Positions 50,301 through 58,323 of a stretch of DNA of 64,000 nt are shown one piece after another. The notes under the pieces were generated by a model. It was not told the DNA's origin. It saw nothing but the letters and a program-made list of their open reading frames with translations, and searched no databases. How positions within the stretch are numbered: position 1 is the first letter of the stretch; every line of letters begins with the position of its first letter. The translations under genes were made by a program, and so were the position numbers. The stretch comes from Shinisaurus crocodilurus (taxonomy: Eukaryota; Chordata; Lepidosauria; Squamata; Shinisauridae). The stretch spans positions 206,978,200 to 207,042,199 of the forward strand of contig CM037876.1 in assembly GCA_021292165.1 (NCBI GenBank). Direction: 5' to 3'.

Positions 50301-53300
50301 AAGATCGGGGTGACCCTGATTCCTATCCCCACACAACCATGAAGCTCACTTGGGGAACAATCTGTGAAGAAAAGCAGGCCCTTCTCCACCACACATGTGT
50401 AAACAAGTGTAATCCCAGGAGTCTCCTGCAAATGTGCATAGTTCCCTTTGATGGTCCTGTGCCGCCTCAGAGTCTCCCATGTATTTGCATGCAAATGTTC
50501 CCCAAACACTCTAGTCATGATCAGGAGTTCATCCCTCTGACACCTGGGAGCCACCCCTCCCCTGCCTAGCCCAGATGAAGTTCACCCTGATTGGCCAAGG
50601 ACAGCCAAGCTACCAAAAGGGGGGGGGGATTGATACTGCCAGCCGTGGCTTCTGGTTTTGGTTGTTGTCTGGACGCAAAGGAGTAGGGCTTTTGCTGAGG
50701 CAGGCCCTAAGAAGACCAACCCCCCAGGCAAAGAGCAAGGGCCTGGGTGTTTATATAGTAAAGGAACTAGTTTTGTTGTTTTGTAGCTCTACTTGTGTAT
50801 ACCAAAGTGTCTCCCCACCTTTTCCCCCTTCCCTCATTTCCCACCTTTTATTGTAAATGGTTTACCTTAAATAAACTTTCCTGGTTCTACCCCACTCGGT
50901 GTGTGTGGTTCCCTCTGTGGTTCAGTGCTAAATCCAGTAGTGTACAGACTAAGGGTGAAGCCCTGAGAAAATCAGTGTCAAGACAGCAGAGCGAAGGCTG
51001 GCAGTTTTGCACCTTTGATCTCTCGTCTTGAGGAAAGGACCGGACCGGCTGGCAGTCCTTCACACAATCCTATGCATGTTTAGACATCAAAAAGTCCTAC
51101 AACTCCCAGCATTCCCCAGACAGCTCTTTTTTCTGACTATACATGCGTAGGACTATACATGACCTAGTTGAGCCAGTCACCATCTAACAGCCTAACGTAT
51201 CTCACAGGGTGGTTGTGGGCTTTAGTGGGGAGTGGGGGGAGAACTTCCTCCTCAGAAGGAAGGTGGGACAAAAATGAAATCAGTAAATAAGAAAGCCTAT
51301 TCAGGTTTGAATGGTTTAATAAACAGACACAATTTCTATCTTTGCTGAAATAGATTCACTTATGGAAAAGGAAACCATTTTTTGGGCACAAGCTGCCAAG
51401 TCATTGTTATTTTGCTGAGAAAGCACATCCTTTTCCGCATGGAATAGAAATCCCCATCAGGGGGCTTGGGGAAAGTCGCCACAAATAACTTGACAGGATG
51501 GGTTATATTTCAAGACCTGGTATATCACCTCTGTTAAGAGCATGAGCCAGGAAGACCCTGCTTCAAATCTCAGGCTTGCCCCTACCTCTCGGTCAGATAT
51601 CTAGAATATGGGAAATATAAGGGCCATCAGGTAGGGTGTGTGTATATAGTAAACACGTGTACGCTGGCATTCTTATAGTGGGGGTTATTTTAAAGACAAA
51701 AAGGAGGGCAAGGGACCTGAGTGAAACCTGCCACACTCCCCAACTTTGTCTCTGCACTCTGCTGTTTGACGCCATTTCCCCTCAGTCTGTCTCTTACATC
51801 CCAAGTGTAATGCCTCAAAAAAGCATAATGTGGGCAAGTAAGGCAGGAAGGGGGTGAGTTTTGCTCCCATCTCCCATTTCGTCTTTAAAGTGAACCAACC
51901 AAACCCACCCACACTGTATAGGCAAACCAGGACATGCACGCGTATAATAACAACCTAATACTGACCTATGTTACAGGGTTCTTGTAAGGATTACAGATAT
52001 GGCATACTTTCCCAATTGTTTCACAAAGACTACATAAATACTAAACACTATTGCTAATTGCTTTGCAATTAGCTTTTGCATTAACCAACAAAGGCAGGCT
52101 CAATGCCCTTTGCTAAAATATAGAACCACTGTGTGACTGCTTACCTGCAGGGCACTTTTTGCAACATTGTCCAGAATAGGGATATTCTCCATTCTCACAG
52201 TAGACTTTCAGTGCTGGGGATTCCACCTAAGAGATTCAGGGACAGCTTTCAGATGAATGGACTCTCCAGGTGAATCCTTAACATGAGATTTGTGGGTTAT
52301 TTTGAAACTCACTTCCTGACACTTAGCATGTCCACAGGGAGAACATTCTTTGGCTAAGCTTTTGAGCAGAGCTCAGTTCAAAGTTTACTTTGAATATTAC
52401 ATGAAATTTGATTCTCCCACCCCGTCATACATTCTTTCCCATGATGATATGTGCAACATACAACACTCCTATTGGCATTATGGGCTCAGAGTTGCATGCA
52501 GTATGAAATACCCCTCTGACATGAGTAAACAAGATTGTTAAGGCTACAAGACAGACCTTACTTTAAAAAGGGTTGACCCTTATTCTAGACCGGCATGCAC
52601 AGGGGCTGCCTGCTTTCAGCACTAAAGGAGGAATGGCTATTAACAGTCCTTATAAAACAGTGTTCTCCATCCTTGGGTCCCCAGATGTTTTTGGCCTACA
52701 ACTCCCAGCATGCCCCAGCTGGCTGGGGCATGCTGGGAGTTGTAGGCCAAAAACATCTGGGGACCCAAGGTTGGAGAACACTGCTATAAAAAGCAGTGAG
52801 ATGAAGCACAGAGAACCTGCACTGACACGGCTGCCATAGGGGCTGTGGCTGTTGTACACAAGCAGTGGCTGCTGAGAGATAGGGGCATGGGCCGAGGCTA
52901 GATACCAGACCCTCTAATTCCAGAGAAGCAAGACAGCCCAGTTCAAGCTCCAGCAGCTCCCCTATAAGCAGCCTATGCAATCCAGAGCACAGCGTGCTAT
53001 GAAGAGGAAGTGTGCAGCAGGAAGTTGTCTGTGGAAGAACAACTCAAGCAAATGATCCAAGAAACACACCAAAGCAAAAAGCCATCAAGGCCAATACCAA
53101 GTCTGATATGAGTGAGAAGGGGGAAGAGTCTCTTTTGAAGTACGGTATGCCTATTAGTCTGGCCCGGAGCAAAGCCTATCCACAGCATTCACAAGAGAAG
53201 TTTTACTGGCTGCATGGGCTGTCCATCAAACTTACAGCAAGTCCTGGTGTTTCACAGCACGCAAGGGGCCTTCTGCGCCAACACTCTTAAGGCAGGCCAA

Positions 53301-56300
53301 CAATAATCCTTAGCAAAATGTAACAGAAGTTACACGTAAAAAGAAGTTCTTCACACAGCACATAGTTGCTTTAATATTTTACATTTGGTATGTTTTAATA
53401 ATTTTGTTCTATGTCACCTTGGGTCTTTTTAAAGAGAAAGGCGACTAAGAAATTCAAATCATCACCATCATCGATAAACTATGGAATTTGCTCTCACAAG
53501 ATGCAGCGATTGCCACCAATTTGGATGGCTTTAAAAGAGGATTAGACACATTCATGGAAGAGAAGGCTATCAATGGCCACCAATCATGATGGCTACATGC
53601 TGTCTCCAGTGTCAAAGGCAGTATGCCTATGTACACAAGTTGCTGGGGAACATGGGCGGGAGGGTGCTGTTGCACTCATGCCCTGCTGGTGGTTTCCTGT
53701 GGGCAGCTGGTTGGCCAATGTGTGAACAGAATGCTGGACTAGATGGACCCTGGGCTAGATGATCCAGCATGGCTCTTCTTATGTTCTTAAGTATCCAGGG
53801 TGAGCATAACTGAACAAGAACTTAAACCATGTTACATGACAGTGACAAGCAACAAGACCAAAGCCCTTCCTCAGTCACACACCTTTAGTCCAAGAACGTG
53901 CAATTTAAATTGGCACTAAGAACTTCACTGGACACTTGTGTCATCACATGTTTAAGCTCACCTCCGCAACATGAGGACTAAGTAGCAATGTTATAAAATA
54001 AAATTGAGAGCCAGTGTGGCATAGTGGTGAGAGTGTTGGACTGGGACTCAGGAGATCCAGGTTCTAGTCCTTGCTCAGCCATGAAACTCACTGGGTGACT
54101 TTGGGCCAGTCACTGACTCTCAGCCTAACCTACCTCACAGGGTTGTTGTGAGCATAAAATGGAGAGGAAGAGGAGGATTATGTAAGCCGCCTTGGGTTCC
54201 TTGCAGGAAAAAAGGCAGGATATAAATATAATAATAAATAAATAAATAAAATCTGGGATACTAAATACTGTCAGTTGTAGTGGAACACTTTGGAGGAAGC
54301 ACAGCTTGCCAAATGGTCACACCAACCAACCCCACCAGTTTATCAGCCATGCCAGTTCTAATCACTTTCAAAATTGTGCTTTATGTTACCATCCAAGGCT
54401 AAAGTTTCAATGTTTAGAGTATCTTCACTAATGCCAGTGGGATTATCAAGAAGTTTTGGCTGAACAGTGGGGTAAATAATACTGTAAATGGGAGAAAGAC
54501 ATGCAGATTCTATGCTTTTAAAAAAATCTCAGGAAAAAGAGAAAAGTAGCTCAGAGCTCTGAATTCATCAGGGATACAGAGGGGTTAGGAGGGCCACATT
54601 TGGGCTAGGACTCATCCAAAGAAACTACTGCATCGCTTTAAAATTTTAATTTGCCTTTCAGCCCTAAAACTGGCTCCCAAGGTTGCAAAATAAAAAAAAT
54701 TAAAAATCGACATAATTTAACACAAATTACTCTCGATAACTCCACCTACTTTGTTTAACATCCACAAGAGTGGAAAACTCAAATGTCTGCTTGCAATTGT
54801 ATGCATTTTTCTTGGTCCTAATAAAGACATTGACTGATCATGGTTTGGGGCATTTTTTGTTACAGACCAACATGGCTTCCTTTGTTTTTTGTGAATCTTG
54901 GAAAATATCAAATTGAGGACACAATCCTATGCATGTTTAGGCAGAGGAAAGTCCTACAACTCCCACGCATGCTGGGAGTTGGACTTTTTTCTGTGCAAAC
55001 ATGAATGGGTAAAGGCGCAATCTTATGCAAGGGCAGCATCCTAACACCGGAAGAAAATCATTCTTTACTTCCTGGAGATGGGGTTTTAATCTTTGTGGGT
55101 TCCATTTCCACCAACCACTAAATAACGCTGCCCAATTTAGTGTCTACTGATTTTTTTTACCTAGTGTACCACCTAAAGTTAATCTCCAGTTTTGCAGATA
55201 GAAGACCATTACTCTTTACTTTACAGTAATACCTTGGATTGCAAGCATAATTCGTTCCGGAACTGTGCTTGTAATCCAAAACACTCTTATATCAAAGCGA
55301 GTTTCTGGCGGGCGTGAGCAGGGGGCAATTTCAGCCCTCTACGCCTGCTTGAGGCGAGCAGTTACATCCCTGCACTACTTGTATTGCAAGACGTCACTTG
55401 TTTATCAAGTCAAAATTTATTTTAAAAAATTGCTTGTCTTGCAAAACGCTCTCAGACCAAGTTACTTGCAATCCAAGGTATTACTGTACTTCTGTTTTCT
55501 GCCTAGCAAGGAACCTGTGTTTTTCACTCAAGGCTTGAACAGATCTGGGTAACCCTTCACTGCCACAGAAGGGGAGAGGTGCTTGTAGGATTTTCTGCCT
55601 CAGGGGCCAAAACAACTTGACTGGCTTTTACTACTATGCACCTTGACTGGGGTGGGAGGGCAGCGAGGTGTGTGTGGGGGGCACCATTTGCTGCTCTGCC
55701 TCAGGGAGCAAAATGTCTTGAGGCCAGCCCCAGACATGGCTATAGAGACCTGTGGGGTGGGAAAGATAGCTGAGATGATACAGGAAATTATGTGTGTGTG
55801 TGGGGGGGGAGGAAACAACTGGGGGTTCAGAGAGATCTGTGGATGGGGAAACAGGTTCAGGATTACATCAAATTTACTGTGTAATCATAAACATGTTTAT
55901 GGTTCAATGGGATTTACTCCCAGGTAAGTGTATGGAGGATTGCAGTCTTACTCCTTAGTAAATGTGCTCAGAGCTGCAAGCTGCCTTATCCACCCTGAAG
56001 ATCGTTCCAATATCTGGCTCTAGAGAGAAACCTGGGTACTGATAACTTTGGTAATTTAAAAAAGAAACAACCAAAAACAAAGGTAGCTGTGCTGGTCCAT
56101 GAGAAATAAAAACCTAAAATCCAAAGTTGGGCAATACCTTTATTAGGAATTCTGGTTGGTCCTCAAAAACTATGCATTTTGGTACTTTAAGGGTTGTATG
56201 ATGATGAGGTTACTGAAAACATAATATTGCAATATTAGGTGTAGATTTTAGGATTTCAAGAAGTTAGAACCCAAGAACTGTAAAAAATTTTAAAAAAACA

Positions 56301-58323
56301 AACTTCTAAAATCTCAGAAGCTACCAAAATAAAGTATTTGAAATTAAATGAGGAGCCACATTTGGCAGCAGTTCTCTCCATTTCCTCACCTGGCCTGGGG
56401 ACCAGGAGCAGCAAAGCAAGGTCCTCTATTCCTGAGGTCTCTGTCCCGCACTGTTGTGCTTGTTGGTGATGGGGGCAGGGCAAAGCGAATGCAGATTTAC
56501 CCAGAAGTAAATCCCACTATGTTTATTAGGGGTTACTCCCTAGTAATTGTGTAAGTTTGCAGCCTAAGAGCATGGGTTATTATAGTCTACAATGCATTGC
56601 CACAATCTTCCTTGCCAGTGTGCCATGTTCAGTCTGCAATTAATCGCTAAATGTTTAAGGTGCCACACAGCTCTTTGCTGGTCCCAGGCACTCCATCCTC
56701 CCCATCTGGATTTGGGTCTGAAAGACCAAGGAAAGGTATAGGCACATGGAAGGTAAGTTTTAAGCAAGCACCATTTGGGAGTTCTGCACAGTTCTGTCCT
56801 GAAAGCAAGCAAGAGGTAAATTAGCTTGCCTTCTATAAAATTATTTCTAAATATGCACATATATTTGCATATGTAAATTAGCATACACAAATTTGTGCGA
56901 TTTTCTGTCCAATGGGCCTGAGCCCCAAATCTTTTAGGTACTTAGCACCGCCTCCGAGCCTTATGAAGAGTTCTAGAGACCTCGAATGCGTGTTCACAAT
57001 TTTGTGCATTTTGCTTGGTCCTAATAAAGATATTTTCTAATCATGGGTTTAAATATAAATAAATGCACTTCCATATTAAAAAAAGTACTCTGAAAATAAT
57101 GTATTTGCACATGTGGAGAGTGCCTTTCCTTTATCACTTAAGTAGATACAGATCTCTCACACAAACACAGGAAACAAGACTTTAAACATTAACAAGGTGG
57201 AACTCTTCAGGCTTGAACTGCAGCACTTCTCACTTTATCAGTTCAGGAATGAGCCACAACAGATTACTTTCAGGAAATAGACAGGATCACATCTAAATCA
57301 GGCCTTGCAGATTGGGGTGGAGAGGACAGTCTTAATTTTGTGTGGAATGGGAAAGGCAAAAGCCTCTTGAATTCTGGAAGCCCTTTACTTGAAGTAGCAA
57401 GCCATTAATATAAAATTGCCCTTTTTAATTTAGCCCTAAAATGTTTTTCTTTAAATGACTTTAACTGGAAAGAAGAAGAGTTTTGTTTTCCGAGTCGAAG
57501 CCAGTTTAGAAAAGGCCTGGAAATGGCATATATGCTCATCCTACTGTTGCCCTGAGTAAATAAGTTTCTGTCCCCTTTCAAAAACCTGTTTGAGCAGAGG
57601 CAAATGTGGGGCTAGTGAGAATTGCAAATGTGTCTGGCAGCCTTCCCCAGCCTGGCGCCCACCAGATGTGTTGGACTACAACTGTGAAGTGGCAAAATTA
57701 AACCAAACACTTTCAGGTTATCTATACGGGGGTAACGATGAACCACAGCCAGTGAACGTAGCAAAATTCTCAGCCGGCCTACCAACCAACCAACTTCCTT
57801 CCTTCCTACCCAGCTTCAAGAAAACAAGTGTCGACAACTCCAGGTAGAAAGTTCACAATATCTGAGTAAAGATGGTTTCCCCCTTGCTCTTCAACGAATC
57901 ATTCACTTACCCACGTATATACAGAGCAAAATGTATCGAATTGTGCCCACGATCCCTGCCCCGCACCGCATCCCACACCGCGCAGGAAGTCGGGAGTCCA
58001 ACTCTGCGGGGAAAGCGTCCCGGAGTTCGACGCCACCGCTTTGTGCCGCTTTGTACCGGAGAGCAAAAAGAGGCGCGACCGCGCAGCGGAATCAATGGGT
58101 TGGGGCCGAAAGGAGCACCCGCGGGGAGGCGGACGCACGCTTCCCCGTTCGTGTGGAATTCCCCGCGTTCCCCGCCTCCTTCCCTGGGCCCGACTCTTGG
58201 GATTGCTGCGGGAAAAGCGGCAGTTTTCCTCACCCTCCGCCTGCCCCCCCCCGCCGCCGCCGCCGCCGCCGCCCTCACCTTCGCCAGCAGCGCCAACAGC
58301 GCCAGCCAGAGCCCCAGCGCCAT
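27202..58323 (-). CDS. TNF receptor superfamily death receptor, complete 10-exon gene (Tnfrsf22/23/26 / TRAIL-receptor-like)
   Basis: Ten coding exons with AG/GT borders join in frame to 1074 nt (357 residues plus stop): 58279-58323, 52145-52226, 47107-47238, 43426-43534, 41204-41277, 34729-34848, 33550-33566, 32162-32344, 29979-30033, 27202-27458. Predicted order is signal peptide (about 1-15), three cysteine-rich domains (about 24-142), membrane helix (about 156-176) followed by KKRR, a Ser/Pro-rich spacer, and a death domain (about 278-357). By family, such type I receptors bind TNF-like ligands at the cell surface and recruit adaptors such as FADD through the death domain. The next gene downstream is CARS1, as for the mouse Tnfrsf22/23/26 cluster, so I infer membership of that clade. 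A TNFRSF10-type name is the alternative. Ligand and adaptor are unknown. Confidence 0.9.
27632..27773. repeat. Foldback element (family B), most complete copy
   Basis: Inverted arms GTGCAATCCTATGCATGTTT and AAACATGCATAGGATTGCG enclose a second inverted pair around CAACTCCCAGCATT / AATGCTGGGAGTTG. Confidence 0.8.
27775..28065 (-). mobile_element. L2-type LINE 3' fragment
   Basis: Plus strand shows TTTATACCCAACCCTTCTAA and GCTGCTACAGAGAAGGCTCT, as in other L2 copies. Intron 9 of the receptor. Confidence 0.6.
28300..28475 (-). mobile_element. L2-type LINE 3' fragment
   Basis: TTTATTTACAGCATTTGTAT and AACATTAAAAAGC, the AT-rich 3' end of an L2-like copy. Confidence 0.5.
29030..29600 (+). mobile_element. 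L2-type LINE 3' fragment with open frame
   Basis: An open frame at 29033-29473 encodes the L2 reverse-transcriptase C-terminus (HITPVLKELHWLPVACRAEF, RKRAFSVAAPKLWNSLPSDL). The 3' signature GCCCAGGGTGGCCGGCCAGA and an ATAAATAAATA tail follow. A recent but 5'-truncated copy, in receptor intron 9. Confidence 0.88.
29979..30033 (-). CDS. Death receptor exon 9: short linker before the death domain
   Basis: 55 nt, acceptor AATTGCAG after a T-rich tract, consensus GTGAGT donor, phase 0 to phase 1. It encodes 18 residues that are basic (RKSNKPYR, VKK) and then Ser-rich. No domain is recognised. It joins the death-domain exon in frame. Confidence 0.82.
30623..30863 (+). repeat. Sauria-like SINE, full length
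   Basis: Same consensus as 12749-12997, in death-receptor intron 8. Confidence 0.9.
31690..31965 (+). mobile_element. L2-type LINE 3' fragment, degenerate
   Basis: GAAATGGCCTCCCAAGAGC, then an AT-rich tail. Preceded by a partial family A element near 31358-31412. Confidence 0.45.
32162..32344 (-). CDS. Death receptor exon 8: cytoplasmic spacer
   Basis: 183 nt, acceptor TTTACAG, donor GTAAGA, phase 0 to 0. It encodes 61 residues rich in Ser, Thr, Asn and Pro with no recognised domain, comparable to the variable linker between membrane and death domain in TRAIL and Fas receptors. Retention of the next intron would stop translation three codons later and remove the death domain. Confidence 0.82.
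32417..32511. repeat. Foldback element, CCTATGCAT ends
   Basis: AGCAGTCCTATGCATTG and GTATAGGATTGCAACCT inverted ends with GTGAGATTTACTCCCAAGC inside. Confidence 0.65.
32895..33015 (+). mobile_element. L2-type LINE 3' end
   Basis: TTTGTAAACTGCCCTGGGAA and an AATAAATAAAATAA tail, identical in style to 3350-3412. Confidence 0.55.
33150..33330 (+). repeat. MIR-type SINE
   Basis: GTCTTGGGCAAGCTGCTTAT and CAGCCTCAGTTCCTATC...AAAATGGGAAC match the conserved MIR core. Confidence 0.7.
33550..33566 (-). CDS. Death receptor exon 7: 17-nt microexon
   Basis: Seventeen nucleotides between a CAG acceptor preceded by a long C/T tract and a perfect GTAAGT donor. It converts phase 1 of the membrane exon to phase 0 of exon 8 and adds about six residues (EKEGCL) just inside the membrane. 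Without it exons 6 and 8 do not join in frame, which is the main argument for it. A transcript would settle it. Confidence 0.72.
34729..34848 (-). CDS. Death receptor exon 6: transmembrane helix
   Basis: 120 nt, acceptor TTTTTTAG, donor GTAATT, phase 1 to phase 1. It encodes an extracellular stub, about 21 hydrophobic residues rich in Trp, Phe, Ile and Leu, then the basic stop-transfer KKRR. Type I topology follows from the upstream signal peptide. The symmetric phase means that skipping it would keep the frame and give a soluble receptor, as FAS exon 6 skipping does. Confidence 0.93.
35287..35820 (-). pseudogene. DIRS tyrosine recombinase, partial
   Basis: 177 codons. They contain the recombinase signature HSTRSAATSVALLSSAS with the conserved H-x-x-R, followed by AATWANPNSFTRHY with the nucleophilic Tyr. 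These are typical of DIRS elements. The N-terminal part lies in broken frames up to about 36350. The preserved catalytic end suggests moderate age. Confidence 0.85.
36755..36791. repeat. (GT)n microsatellite inside the DIRS element
   Basis: About 15 GT units with an initial GGTGTGG irregularity. Confidence 0.9.
37186..38950 (-). pseudogene. DIRS gag-like remnants
   Basis: Broken minus-strand frames with EEWTFPLQGKR and a PLVDAPVAV-like segment that resemble the LAP2alpha/DIRS gag C-terminus. Ser/Pro-rich N-terminal pieces lie at 38009-38407 and 38589-38798. Stops, frame breaks and an inserted 5S-type SINE (37970-38133) show that it is inactive. Confidence 0.65.
37970..38133 (+). repeat. 5S-rRNA-derived SINE with CR1-like tail, copy 4, inside the DIRS element
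   Basis: Complete head (AAAGCTAAGCAGGGTCAGGC, GATGGGAGACC) and tail. It interrupts the gag-like region of the DIRS element, so it inserted later. Confidence 0.85.
40640..40945 (+). repeat. Unassigned dispersed repeat, copy 2
   Basis: Second member of the family at 8143, longer at its right end, in death-receptor intron 5. Confidence 0.55.
41204..41277 (-). CDS. Death receptor exon 5: end of CRD3 and juxtamembrane stalk
   Basis: 74 nt, acceptor ATCTAG, donor GTACAG, phase 2 to phase 1. It encodes CPEGQM, then HHCNATT and a final MKC, closing CRD3. The N-A-T sequon is a likely N-glycosylation site. A short stalk (GSLPT) leads into the membrane exon. Exons 4 and 5 together are 183 nt and phase 1 to phase 1. 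Confidence 0.9.
41345..41390. repeat. (AAAT)n microsatellite
   Basis: About ten AAAT units in receptor intron 4. Confidence 0.95.
41777..42089. mobile_element. Foldback MITE, about 313 bp
   Basis: Ends TGGCCCAGTTCGCATGACAT and ATGTCATGCAAACTGGGTCA are inverted, and further pairs (CTCACATAACCC / GGGTTATGTGAGGG) form nested arms. Similar ends appear at 23970 and 62360. No coding region. Confidence 0.8.
43426..43534 (-). CDS. Death receptor exon 4: end of CRD2, start of CRD3
   Basis: 109 nt, acceptor TTTTTTAG after a pyrimidine tract, donor GTATGT, phase 1 to phase 2. It carries the VRPCT-x-x-x-NTEC junction that recalls TRAIL receptors, followed by a dense run of cysteines that opens CRD3. 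CRD3 has eight cysteines overall, two more than the canonical module, because of a YC-x3-C insertion. Confidence 0.92.
43965..44035. repeat. Small foldback with ACTGGGTTCATCCAACC ends
   Basis: ACTGGGTTCATC...AACCGTGAAAAC and GTTTTCACGGTCG...GAACCCAGT pair over about 70 bp. Confidence 0.7.
44505..44870. other. G-rich low-complexity segment
   Basis: A G run, a doublet of GGGGGAGAACGCTTGGCTG and a GAGAGAGG tract. No gene supported. Confidence 0.5.
44880..45625 (-). mobile_element. L2-type LINE 3' fragment with 202-codon open frame
   Basis: The minus-strand frame 45019-45627 encodes the L2 reverse-transcriptase C-terminus (SSRLDYCNALYVGLPLKTVR, RAFSVAAPTLWNSLP). It is followed by the 3' UTR signature CGCCCAGGGTGGCCGG. 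The uninterrupted frame suggests recent insertion. 5'-truncated, so not autonomous. Intron 3 of the receptor. Confidence 0.9.
45630..46800. other. Low-complexity GA/GT-rich segment
   Basis: G runs, GTGTGTGTGCG tracts and TGCATGCATG repeats generate many overlapping open frames on both strands. None shows a domain. Confidence 0.6.
47107..47238 (-). CDS. Death receptor exon 3: end of CRD1 and most of CRD2
   Basis: 132 nt, phase 1 to phase 1, acceptor TATGACAG. It supplies the last two cysteines of CRD1 (ending LGTC) and the first four of CRD2, in the C-x14-15-C-x2-C-x2-C spacing usual for TRAIL-receptor and Fas-like proteins. The donor is GTACAG, weaker than consensus. Because the exon is phase-symmetric it could be skipped without a frameshift. 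Confidence 0.92.
47930..48120 (+). repeat. tRNA-derived SINE
   Basis: Head with AGGTCCCAGGTTCAA (box B-like), a body reading CTGCCTGAAACCTTGGA, and an end TAGATTCCTATGTTCC. Same family as 600-775 in opposite orientation. Confidence 0.7.
48582..48697. repeat. Palindromic foldback element (family A, diverged)
   Basis: ACTTGTGGCACTCCAGAAG and GAGAGCCACAAGTTGCC form the outer arms. Confidence 0.65.
49206..49467. mobile_element. Tigger-like MITE, copy 3
   Basis: Inverted ends CAGTAATACCTTGGATTGC and GCAATCCAAGGTATTACTG, TA on both sides, CpG-rich centre. Confidence 0.88.
49858..50090. mobile_element. Second Tigger-like MITE family
   Basis: Ends CAGGCAGTCCCCGGATTACG and CCCGGGGACTGCCTC, flanked by TA. 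About 233 bp with paired arms and no coding region. Confidence 0.85.
50262..50357 (+). repeat. SINE left part, outer layer of a nested insertion
   Basis: Head ACCAGTGTAGTGTCGTGG to CATGAAGCTCACT of a diverged Sauria-like SINE. Its body resumes at about 51168. Confidence 0.65.
50363..51064 (+). mobile_element. Solo LTR, family 2
   Basis: 702 bp with perfect 7-bp inverted ends TGTGAAG and CTTCACA, and an exact 5-bp duplication CAATC (50358-50362, 51065-51069). A TTATATAG box near 50751 and AATAAA at 50870-50875 are followed by CTCGGTGTGTGTGG, as in gammaretrovirus-like R-U5 regions. No internal genes remain. Confidence 0.93.
51065..51158. repeat. Foldback element (family B), middle layer of the nest
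   Basis: CAATCCTATGCATGTTTAG with CAACTCCCAGCATTCCCC and a TACATGCGTAGGACT right end. The LTR inserted at its left tip. Confidence 0.7.
51168..51290 (+). repeat. SINE right part, outer layer of a nested insertion
   Basis: GAGCCAGTCACCATC, ATCTCACAGGGTGGTTGTG and an AGTAAATAAG tail continue the SINE at 50262. Confidence 0.6.
52145..52226 (-). CDS. Death receptor exon 2: first half of CRD1
   Basis: 82 nt between a CTCTTAG acceptor (phase 0) and a GTAAGC donor (phase 1). It encodes 27 codons containing a Cys, then the TNFR hallmark CC-x-x-CPAG. This is the start of the first cysteine-rich domain, which exon 3 completes. Exon length and phases fit both neighbours. Confidence 0.92.
52658..52783. 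repeat. Near-perfect palindromic MITE with hAT-type duplication
   Basis: 126 bp with almost perfectly complementary halves, ends CAGTGTTCTCCA and TGGAGAACACTG. The flanks TTATAAAA and CTATAAAA match at 7 of 8 bases, consistent with an 8-bp hAT target-site duplication. Confidence 0.85.
53460..53792 (+). mobile_element. CR1-type LINE 3' fragment
   Basis: Degenerate translation (AAIATNLDGFKRGLDTFMEE) and the end TAGATGGACCCTGGGC...CTTATGTTCTTAAG are typical of lizard CR1-type LINEs. Confidence 0.7.
54008..54250 (+). repeat. Sauria-like SINE, full length
   Basis: Same consensus as 12749-12997, in death-receptor intron 1. Confidence 0.9.
54916..55028. repeat. Foldback element (family B)
   Basis: ACACAATCCTATGCATG left arm and a diverged right arm (AAACATGAATGGG...CAATCTTATGC). 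Confidence 0.6.
55224..55486. mobile_element. Tigger-like MITE, copy 4
   Basis: Same ends as copy 3 with TA duplications. The centre differs at several CpG positions. Confidence 0.88.
58244..58273. repeat. C9 run and (GCC)7 triplet repeat abutting the exon 1 donor
   Basis: A run of nine C is followed by seven GCC units that end at the first intron bases of exon 1 (minus-strand GTGAGGGCGGCGG). It lies within intron 1. Confidence 0.9.
58279..58323 (-). CDS. Death receptor exon 1: start codon and signal peptide
   Basis: Fifteen codons, beginning MALGLWLALLALLA and ending in Lys just before a GTGAGG donor (phase 0). The Leu/Ala-rich stretch is a short but typical secretion signal. The reading frame stays open into the intron as poly-Ala from a GCC-type triplet run, but the donor and the phase-0 acceptor of exon 2 mark the true end. 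The ATG lies about 240 nt downstream of a TATA-like motif in GC-rich DNA. No other in-frame start is needed. Confidence 0.85.

Larger units (their letters stand above)
52227..58278 (-). other. Death-receptor intron 1
   Basis: 6 kb. It contains a palindromic MITE (52658), a CR1 fragment (53460), a SINE (54008), a foldback element (54916) and a Tigger-like MITE (55224). Bases 55490-57600 and 57690-58200 show only short CCTATGCAT-type foldback remnants and GC-rich promoter-flank DNA. No exon is recognised there. Confidence 0.6.
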
